From NCBI GenBank assembly GCA_009760855.2, contig WPIO01000117.1, positions 719,501 to 783,500 on the forward strand: a stretch of 64,000 nt of DNA, read 5' to 3'. The notes under the pieces are model-generated. The model did not search any database and had not been told where the DNA came from. It saw only the letters and a list, made by a program, of their open reading frames with translations. Origin of the DNA: Cristatella mucedo. Lineage: Eukaryota > Bryozoa > Phylactolaemata > Cristatellidae. Both the position numbers and the translations under genes were made by a program. Below, one piece after another: positions 56,252 through 64,000 of this stretch (its first letter is position 1; each line of letters begins with the position of its first letter).

Positions 56252-56400
56252 TCATTTTATAGTGTCATAAGAGAATTTAATATGTACTTCGGCGCTTCAC
56301 ATATGCTTCGGGGCTCGAGCTCAATATCTAAGCCAGATCTTGGTAGGGGAGAGCACCTTAACCGCTGGCTCAAACCAGCTCGGCGAGCACCAAACCACTG
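56252..56400 (-). mobile_element. SINE-2 with L2-A-like 3' end
   Basis: Read on - it gives CCGAGCTGGTTTGAGCCAG, AAGGTGCTCTC, TTGAGCTCGAGCCCCGAAGC and ATATGTGAAGCGCCG, then a decayed hairpin (TTCTCTTATGACACT). It is collinear with 24117-24252, including the head-hairpin junction. Confidence 0.7.
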
Positions 56401-56699
56401 GACCAAACCATCTGCCTTAGCCATTGCAATCGATTCTGTGCATCAGCTGAAATTTGTTGCACCCTTAGGATTATCCGACTTAATTTGAACACTTATTTAA
56501 ACTTGTATTTGTTGTACAATGCCCAAAAGCAGTAGGACAATCACCCAGCAACTTTCTGCTGATTCTGCCAGGGACAATTATGTAGATGGTTACGGGCCGG
56601 GCCGTCTTTGATCTGCCCGGTATAATCATCATCAGCTTCCCAAATTGATAAAAAAAATATGGTTTACAGCTATGTGCCCACGCTTCACAACGGTGAAAT

Positions 56700-59570
56700 T
56701 ATATATGAATGAGAATTAGAGTGTTGATTTCCTCCTCGTGGTGGCATTCGTCTCAGCTATTCCCCTCACCGGTTTCCGAGCAATGCATAAAAACACTTGG
56801 AAATGGCTTTACAATTAAATGGTGAGGTTTGGAGCAAACAAAGTTTTAAATGCTATTAGAATTGGAAGTTCTCGTAGCCAATTTCGTTTCGATTTCTTGT
56901 AGATTGTGGCGTACTGTGGAATTTGGTCAATCCTTTGCTATCGATTTGTGTGCATTGAATATGATTGTACTCTCTAAATGGTTTTAAATGATGAGGCTGC
57001 ACTTTCGAACTCAGTGCACAGTAATACCCAAGGAAGGTCGGAACTTCGTCCTGCCACTTTCAGGTTGTTTTGTGAGAAATCGTAAAAAGTTATTGTACTG
57101 GTCCGATCAATTGCCATAGAATCCCGTATATTTCCAGATAATAAAGGTATGAAATGGCTTTAAAAAATTGGCGGATCCATTTTAAAATAAGAGAAGTGTT
57201 ATATGCGATGAGAATTGAACTTAAATAAACTTTTTCCAGTCTATTTGTAGTGATTTACAGCTGATTTTGGCTTTAGGCTGGACCACTGTCCTCGATTGCC
57301 ATGCCTTGCACACAATTGTACGCGAGCGATTGGTTATAATTTTGTGATTTCACTTAAGTATCAAGGCGGTGTAATACACAAGAAATGTGGTGCTTCACCC
57401 AGTTATTTTCAGGCGATTTGCGAAGGATCATAACCTAGCTCTTGAAATCGGTTCTGCTAGTATATCTTCTAGTGCATTTTCCTAGAATATAAGTGCCCTG
57501 TTCCCAAGTGACCTCTCACTAGACGACAACATCAGCACCACAAGTGATTCAGCCTACTTTCGGCTACGTAGCATTTCTAAAGTTTGGGCTAGCTTAGACA
57601 GGGATACTACATCCACATTGATCAATGCATCTGTGACACACGGTCTCGACTTTTGTAACTCACAGCTTACTGGTCTACTGCTGGTGCAATCTAGGGTTAA
57701 AAATCCTCGCAGCTGCCGTATCACGCCGGTTCTTACCTACCAGCACTAGCTCCCAATCAAGCCATGCATCGAATCGACCTCAAAGTGTATGACATCTCCT
57801 ATTTTGACGACAGCTAAAAAGAAGCTGAAACCGCACCTGTTCATCACAGAATTTAGTGGATCCTTGTGATTATTTCTCAGTGTTCTTGTGCCAGCTGAAA
57901 TTGAGCTTTCTGAAACCAACTATATTTAGATGTCTACCTTGTACATGTCACCTCTAACCAAGTTATACTTGTTCACATTGAGCATGCTACCACTAACCAT
58001 ACGATCATGCTTCCTTTACAGCATGTGTAAAGTGACAAGAAAAAGATCAAATTTCGCCGGGATTTTAAAAAGTAATTCATCAAAATTAAATTATAAGTTA
58101 ATGAATTTAATAATGATTTAATAAAAAAAACATACGGTGCCACAAATATTTCCTTAATTTTATAGTATTATCACGTTCACAACAGATTGCCGTATTCGCC
58201 GGGCCCACTGCCTTCAATCGCCATGCATTGCTCCAAACCAAAGGGGCACAGTGAATTAAAATAATGCAACACTCTAAACAAAGTGAATGTTGAATGCAAT
58301 TAAATAAATATATATTCTGGCTAGTTTAGGAAACAATTTGGTGTTGGACCCGGCTATTTCTATAGATTCGAGTACATTGTCAGTCAGTCAGTATATAGGT
58401 GCCCGATATTTATATTTAGAAAGTGATATCCGGTTAGAAAAACGTCTGAAAATTGCGAAAAGTTCCATTCAGCGAGTGAACTTTACTTTCGTGCAGCTAA
58501 TTTCTGAAGATTTCTGGTGATTAATTGATGATATTTTTTTTAATTAATTAATCATTTTTTGGTGACTTACGCTAGATTAAAGTAAATTGCGATACTTTAG
58601 GGCCAGGCCATATCTGTCCATTGCCATGAATTGCCTAATTTTCGATTACAAGAGCGGTGGTTTCACGTCATATGGTTGCACTGTAAACAAAGTGCGCTTT
58701 CGTATGCATTAAAAAATGAGCGATGGGAAACCGATTTCTAGCAACGTTTGTGGAATACTTTTCATTGCTGCATTGGCATCCGCCATTGAAGTCTATTTCG
58801 TTGCAGTGCAAGTGATTGACCAAGAAAATTGTGATAAAATTATGCAAGTAAACTATAACATAGATTAGAGTGACCTATAATTAAAACAGACCTTCTTCTT
58901 GTAAGATTACTGGTTATTTGCGGAAGCTGGCATCGGTTGGTACTATGGGAATGGGCAGTTGCAGTCAATTTTACGGCATCGTCTGAGAATGCTTCGGCCT
59001 TACCAGTGTAAAACTGTTGGGTGCACTTTGAACTGAGTATATTATTATGCACAATGTAAATTCGTGAATCAGAGTGGATTTTTGTATCTGCCCGGGCCAT
59101 CTCGGGCGATCGCAGTGCATTTTTAGAGAGCATTGTTGTGCAATAGCTTAAATATATGTGGATGAGGGCTCAACACATTTTGTTTCATTATTCAATTAAA
59201 ATGTATGGTTTTCTGTTGGATTTCAGTGAATTGTGGTATTATCCTGTGCCCCTTAAACGTAATATGCAGTTCGTTGCCGGAAAACAATCTTGCCAACTCT
59301 CGAGAAATTTTGCGAGACTTGTTACTGCATTTTCCCTTTTACGTATTCAAAAAGATGCTTTTAGACTAGGATTTTATTTGCTTTGAAGTTGGAAGGCGGT
59401 TTGTTCAAGTTTATTTTAATGGATTATGAAATTTGCACAGGCCACTGCAATCTATTGCAGTGGACTGCTTGAGAACACGGGTTGAAAAGAGCAAAAATGT
59501 GCAGGTGCTCTTGAAATTCTGCATTGCTGTACATTCAAAGCCATTTAAAGCTTAACTCAGCCAGTTTTTT
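56700..59570. repeat. Cluster of diverged CATTGC/ATTGCC repeats
   Basis: Similar cores recur at irregular spacing: TCAATTGCCATAGAATC (about 57110), CTCGATTGCCATGCCTTGC (57294), TTCAATCGCCATGCATTGC (58214), TCCATTGCCATGAATTGC (58617) and GGCCACTGCAATCTATTGC (59440). A second box follows some cores at about 60 bases: CACTCTAAACAAAGTG...GAATGCAATTAAA (58268) and CACTGTAAACAAAGTG...TATGCATTAAA (58679). It is interrupted by an L2-A copy. The units are too diverged for me to define a full consensus. Confidence 0.45.
57434..58075 (+). mobile_element. L2-A LINE, decayed copy inside the CATTGC cluster
   Basis: Starts at GAAATCGGTTCTGCTAGTATA (just after the catalytic region). It runs through ATTTCTAAAGTTTGGGCTAG and GGGATACTACATCCAC, with a deletion in the C-terminus, and ends in 3' UTR (GTACATGTCACCTCTAACC) and a ruined hairpin. 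Confidence 0.8.
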
Positions 59571-59761
59571 CTGATTTAGGATGGTGTATAGAGGATTGCA
59601 GCCTTGGATAGCGAGCAGAGTGAGCAGATTAAACACCTGCCAAGGCGTATGGCCAATTGCAAGGTGATTGTGCATCTGGTCGGAGTCCGAAGCTTTGAGT
59701 TCCAAGCGGAAAGCATCGTTCGGTGAGCGGATGAAAGCTGTCGAGACTCTTGCTCAGGCAT

Positions 59762-59848
59762 TATAGCGAGAATGATCGATCTCTCTAATCCTATAGCGAG
59801 AATAATCAATCTCTCTAATCCTATAGCGAGAATCATCAATCTCTCAGT
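59762..59848. repeat. 30-bp tandem repeat, about 2.8 copies
   Basis: Units begin TATAGCGAGAATxATC at 59762, 59792 and 59822. Each is 30 bp with a few substitutions. On - the period of ten codons gives LAIGLERxII repeats, part of a 98-codon frame that is probably chance. Confidence 0.9.
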
Positions 59849-59879
59849 TAAAGCCCAGTGAATGGATGGCATTCATGGT

Positions 59880-60610
59880 CTAGCTGTGTACATGAGCTTG
59901 AACGGCGATTGAGAAATACCAGGCAACCAGGAGGTATTCTCAAGTGGTTTCGTCCGTCACCGTGTTCTCAGTTAATTTTGGTGACGATAGCAGTCATCAT
60001 GTGACATGGCGCGATTTTCGTCTTGCTGATAAGCAGGCTAGATCATGATAACTCCGGCAGACGCGCCACTAGAGGTGAGTACAAGCATCTACCTCGTATC
60101 AGCAGTGGAAGCTGGTGAATCGCGTCAGCAGTTTCTAAAAGTAATAGCTTACCTTTGACGCATTGCCAATAAAACAATCTCAAGTATATGGACCCAAACC
60201 GAATAAATTCAAAATAAATATATATATATATATATTTATTTATTTATTAAACGGTATATGTTGAAGCACCAATCGAGTCTGCAGGTGAATATCTGCTAGT
60301 GTCACGTGTCCATCTACTCTGCCAGCACGACTCTCACGAAAGTACATGAGCATATAACCTCTATCTTAGGAATAGAATAGTTTTTGGGGTGCGCAGATGT
60401 TAAAGCTTTGGAGATAAATAAATTTAATTAATACTCCAACTTATTATGTAGTTGGCAGTCAATATTGTAATACTGCTTTTCTAAACTCACATGCCTCGAG
60501 ATATGCAGCTACCTTTGGAAATCTAGTATCTCGCTACATAAGCTGCACATTTACCTGAATATGTATCTGTATGGATATAAATACTTATTTATTATTCCCT
60601 AATACTTAAA
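59880..60610. other. No recognised gene
   Basis: Contains a short (TA)n/(TTTA)n tract at about 60217-60250. Otherwise nothing recognised. Confidence 0.4.
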
Positions 60611-60611
60611 G

Positions 60612-60690
60612 TTGTTCCTTTGCAGCAAATAAAGCGCCTAGAAAGAGACTGATTTCTCTGAGGGCGTTTATCAAGAGTCTTACTATTATT
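60612..60690 (+). mobile_element. L2-A tail-only fragment
   Basis: About 80 bp: CTTTGCAGCAAAT, the L2-A hairpin (AAGCGCCT ... GAGGGCG) and a short TATTATTAATA tail, with no ORF or further 3' UTR attached. This is the third tail-only fragment in the window. Confidence 0.75.
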
Positions 60691-61311
60691 AATACGTGTG
60701 CTTGTTTGTGACTGTGCACAGGCACACTTGTGCTTGCATCGCAGTCTGTAACTCGATGGTCGTGAAAGTAAGCAGCTTCCACGTAGCAACCCAACACGGA
60801 AAGAACGTGGGCACCAGGTTCGTATTGTATATCGTGTACCAGAAAGTATTGCTTTAACAGTGGGTGGGAATGAGTCCACTGTTATGGACCTCTGAGCAAC
60901 AGCTTCCCTAGCTACTTGACTTCAGCGGTAGGAATTGACAGGATCGATGCATCGTTCCGAGAGGAACTGCTGCCCAGGGAAGACTGGAACTGTTTCAGCT
61001 TCAGGTGCGACGGACGCGCGAGTGAATACCTTGCGGCTGAGTCGCTGCTCACTGCTTTGATTTCTCTCTCACCTGGATGCAGCAGTCACCGCATCAAAAG
61101 AAGCTTACTCTAAGCAGAGTCGGGCCGTGCCTGCCGCTTGTCAGTCTTTGTAGGCCAATAGATAATAATAAATAAATAGTAAATTAATAATAAATAATAG
61201 TTTTACAGGTGTTTTACTTGCACGCGGAGCTCTGCTTCCAGTAGCTCGGTTTTTATTGAGCAAGCTGTCGCCTTGGTTGTAGGACATTTCCCCCTGGACG
61301 TTTAATTAGAG

Positions 61312-61436
61312 GAATAAATAGATTGTAAGGATGGTTTGTCATGAAGCGATTGGCGGCGGCGGTTGCGTATAATTACAGGAATAAATAGATTGTAAGGATG
61401 GTTTGTCATGAAGCGATTGGCGGCGGCGGTTGCGGC
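61312..61436 (+). repeat. 66-bp direct tandem duplication
   Basis: The block starting GGAATAAATAGATTG and including GTCATGAAGCGATTGG with GGCGGCGG occurs at 61312 and again at 61378, apparently identical over about 58 bases. Confidence 0.93.
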
Positions 61437-61572
61437 GGCTACAGCATTGGCGAGCTATTCAGTTTGGTCCCTTGGAAGCTTGGTCCCGCTCGACGCCGCC
61501 AGGCATGTGTTTGTATCCGTCAAGGTGGGCGCACTCTGCGGCGTGCCAAGCGTTCCTGCCAATGAGCGCTAA
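61408..61572 (+). CDS. 54-codon ORF with signal-peptide-like N-terminus
   Basis: ATG in the second copy of the 66-bp duplication. The N-terminus is MKRLAAAVAAATALASYS, a basic start and Ala-rich hydrophobic core as in signal peptides. It continues to VFVSVKVGALCGVPSVP and a TAA at 61570. The same ATG in the first duplicate gives only 15 codons. No family was recognised. The GC-rich start makes chance possible. Confidence 0.3.
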   Translation: MKRLAAAVAAATALASYSVWSLGSLVPLDAARHVFVSVKVGALCGVPSVPANER

Positions 61573-61690
61573 GCCTCAGAGGCCTACTGAGTATAACTCG
61601 ACCTTGAGAGATCTAGGTATGCCCTAATACGCACTAATTAAAGCGCGGAATACGAGCAGGGGCTGATTTTGATGGCGAACGCGCAACCCG

Positions 61691-62041
61691 TCCTAAACCC
61701 TAAAACCTAAATTATAAACCCTAAATATTAAACCCTAAATGCTAAAGCCTAAAAAGCCTAAACCCTAAATTATAAACCCTAAAATCCTGAACGCTAAACC
61801 CTAAACCTTAAACGCTAAACCCTAAACCTTAAACGCTAAACCCTAAACCCTAAAAACCCTAAACCCTAAACTCTAAACCATAAACCTTAAAAACCGTAAA
61901 CCCTAAAACCCTAAACGCTTCATGCTAACCAATAAACCCTAAAACCCTAAACCGTGAAAACCCTAAGCCTTAAATTGTAAACCCTGAGCCTTAAAACTCT
62001 AAACCTTAAAACCCTAAACACTAAACCCTATAACCTAAACC
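61691..62041. repeat. Degenerate CCCTAAA telomere-type array
   Basis: About 350 bp of CCCTAAA/AACCCTA units with many variants (CCTTAAA, CGCTAAA, ATTATAAA, CCCTAAAA). The - strand reads TTTAGGG, the telomere repeat of most plants and several protists and not the usual animal TTAGGG. It ends abruptly before GGGGGAAACGTCC. Confidence 0.92.
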
Positions 62042-62056
62042 CTTTACCATATACCG

Positions 62057-62145
62057 GGGGAAACGTCCTACCCCAGAGGGCAAATGTCCGGGGGAAATGT
62101 CCGGGGGAATTCCGGGAAGAAACGTTCACGGGGAAATGTCCGTCC
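62057..62145. repeat. Short GGGGGAAATGTCC repeats
   Basis: At least four imperfect copies of GGGGGAAAYGTCC or GGGGAAATGTCCG within 90 bp, directly after the telomere-type array. Confidence 0.8.
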
Positions 62146-62162
62146 CTCGTTGCATTACCCCA

Positions 62163-62450
62163 GCTGGGCACACTGCAGATAAGAAACTGCTTTATAGCTC
62201 TACGGTAAATAACTGCGAGCAGCACTTGTACTGTGACCGTAGTCACTAAACAAGGAGATAATGTTGAGTGGTCTGCCTTATGCAAGCATCGTGCCAGGTA
62301 TTACTCGTTCGCCAGCAGTCAGACGGTCAGACCGCTTCGAGGTATTAATTGAACTGCCACGCGGCTCCTGAAAGACGCAAGTACGACCAGGTCGAGATGG
62401 TGAGTCCATACTTTCCTGCGAGCGGCTGCGGCCACCAGGCCACGTGCTAA
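62163..62450 (+). repeat. Repeat X, copy 2, with conserved ATG|GTGAGT
   Basis: Collinear with 16026-16310 (GGGCACACTGCA, GGTAAATA, CTTATGCAAGCATCG, CAGACGG, GAACTGCCACGC, TCCTGAAAGACGCA, GAGATGGTGAGTCC, GCGAGCGG...GGCCAC). It lies just downstream of the telomere-type array. The unit class is unknown. Confidence 0.6.
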
Positions 62451-62874
62451 TATTCATAAGATCTGTTTTGGGTACATTGTGTGAGATTTATTTTGGCTCA
62501 GTCGCTAGCGTCCTGTATAATTTGCCGCGAAGCAGCTCATGCATCAGTATCAGGATACGTGCTAAGATATGTCGTCCCGCGTTGGCTTACCTGCCTGTCT
62601 TTCAGCACTGAGTATCAGCAACAATTGATTTTTAATACAAATTCTATCTGCAAGGCGCCAAAAATTGGTACATCAATCGCTGCTCATTCAACCTGACTTT
62701 GGCACTGAAACTTTTTTTTCGTTGTACGAAATCCATCTTAATTTTTATAGACTCCAAAGGGATATTCCAGAGTATTGATATCAACAGGCAACAGTTATTT
62801 TAAGAGCCTGTGAAGTTCGTCTCACCTAGGGGCTCAGTACTCAGTCTTCTTACGTTTACAATGTTAACTCTCTG

Positions 62875-62877
<3 letters not shown>

Positions 62878-62922
<45 letters not shown>

Positions 62923-62991
62923 ACACTCACTCACTCTCTTTGTTTCTCTCTCTCTCTTTCTCCTTCTCTCTCTCTCGCTCTCGCTCTCTCT

Positions 62992-63050
<59 letters not shown>

Positions 63051-63121
63051 TCTCGTTATCCCTCACTCTCTCTCACTCTCTCTCACTCTCTCTCACTCGC
63101 TCTCTCTCTCTCTCTCTTTTG

Positions 63122-63157
<36 letters not shown>
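62878..63157. repeat. (CT)n microsatellite
   Basis: Long CT/TCTC tract with CACTCT and GCTCT interruptions. Ser-Leu frames on + and Arg-Glu frames on - are compositional. Confidence 0.96.
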
Positions 63158-63158
<1 letters not shown>

Positions 63159-63159
63159 C

Positions 63160-64000
63160 TCCCTCTACTTTCGCCGATTAACTTGCTAAATAGGCACATG
63201 TACGATAGTAAGTGACCAAAGCGCTTCTGCAATCAATTCCACCCAAAACCAAGTAGCATTTAATCTGAGACTACAAACCAGGTAACTGTCAGATTATCAG
63301 TTTTAGTAAACCTTGTTTGACCACCGGAAATGTTAGAAATCAGCATCATAGCAAAACACTTCTCTCATTTCAATTGTTGTCATATCTAACTTGGAGAAAA
63401 TCTAAGCGAGGCGTTGGCTACATGCGCACCTCAGCGAGCCTAGTCTTAGTATTGTGACTAACATTCTACTTGAAGCAAAAAAGAACGCTTGTACTGTAAT
63501 GGCTTTGACTTTTCAGTGCCGGATCTAGGCAGTAAGTTGCCAGCTGATGCACAATTAACCGAGGCCGTAAGCGTGGAGCCCTGTGGCAAATGTGAGTGAC
63601 TGAATAGAAGCATTAATCATAAAAACAGGGAAAACATATCAAGTTATCTTAGAATAGTACGCAAATACAGCATATGCTTTTAATATAGAAAGTCTATTCG
63701 CCAGGTAGGTCGCCAATTGTAGGTGATTACCGGCAAATAATGGGAATTCGGAAAATATGAACTGCAGTAATCTATCCTTGATTTTACATAAAACGTGTTA
63801 ACCGATTTGGCTGTCGTATTCTCATCATTCTAATCAATCCTGATTTCTGTGAATTTCTTTAGCTGCATGTAAGCCGAATCGACAGTGGAGGTAATATGTG
63901 AAAAATTGAACTTCATCTGCACATCTTTCTAAGAGAGCTAATCTCTATCCATTCACTTTGCCCTAAAACTCCTTCTCGCAACTCCTAAGTGCGAGCACTT
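63160..64000. other. No recognisable feature
   Basis: The last 0.8 kb is AT-rich with no gene or repeat family recognised. Confidence 0.4.

Noticed and set aside
61691-62041. True chromosome end
   Set aside because: Non-telomeric DNA with repeats continues for about 2 kb on the right, and the array is strongly degenerate.
62800-63215. Ser-Leu frames on + and Arg-Glu frames on -
   Set aside because: CT microsatellite composition.

Overview
This is a repeat-rich piece of an animal nuclear genome, almost certainly from an invertebrate. It has spliced genes with long introns, L2-clade LINEs, tRNA-derived SINEs, a Ty3/Gypsy element with a Mag/K02A2.6-like look, and many CT, TG and AAT microsatellites. 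Nothing bacterial, viral (apart from the Gypsy element) or organellar was seen. The phylum cannot be fixed from the sequence alone.

The one clear host gene lies on the + strand. Four exons (27403-27604, 28649-28799, 30086-30175, 37557-37636) join in phase with good splice sites. They encode a hydrophobic signal-like segment followed by a complete Reeler domain. The third intron is about 7.4 kb and is filled with L2 copies and an 8-bp minisatellite. The start codon must come from an upstream exon (or a trans-spliced leader), and the 3' end of the gene was not found. Weaker coding signals are a frameshifted tract at the window start (2-546), a decayed tract on the - strand (19450-20400), a transmembrane-like stretch at 42963, and a 54-codon ORF at 61408. 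A CpG-rich promoter-like island lies at 7570-8310.

Most of the rest is mobile DNA. L2 family A (3' hairpin plus AAT/ATT tail) has more than a dozen copies. L2 family B (tail of TACAT-type repeats) has at least five. At least seven tRNA-headed SINE-1 copies are visible. A second SINE (24117, 56252) ends in the same 3' hairpin as L2-A, so it probably uses L2-A machinery. A full-length but dead Gypsy element (9243-13999, LTRs about 139-140 bp, target duplication GAGAC) was itself hit by an L2-A 3' fragment with a clean 7-bp duplication. Nesting runs both ways: L2-A tails inside L2-B, L2-B inside L2-A, and SINE-1 inside both.

Less familiar structures include a diverged two-copy element with a conserved ATG|GTGAGT junction (16026 and 62163), a degenerate array of the plant/protist-type telomere motif (61690-62041), and a set of CATTGC-rich diverged repeats (53480-54225, 56700-59570). 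They also include tail-only LINE insertions of about 60-100 bp. Stretches where nothing could be recognised are listed as such.
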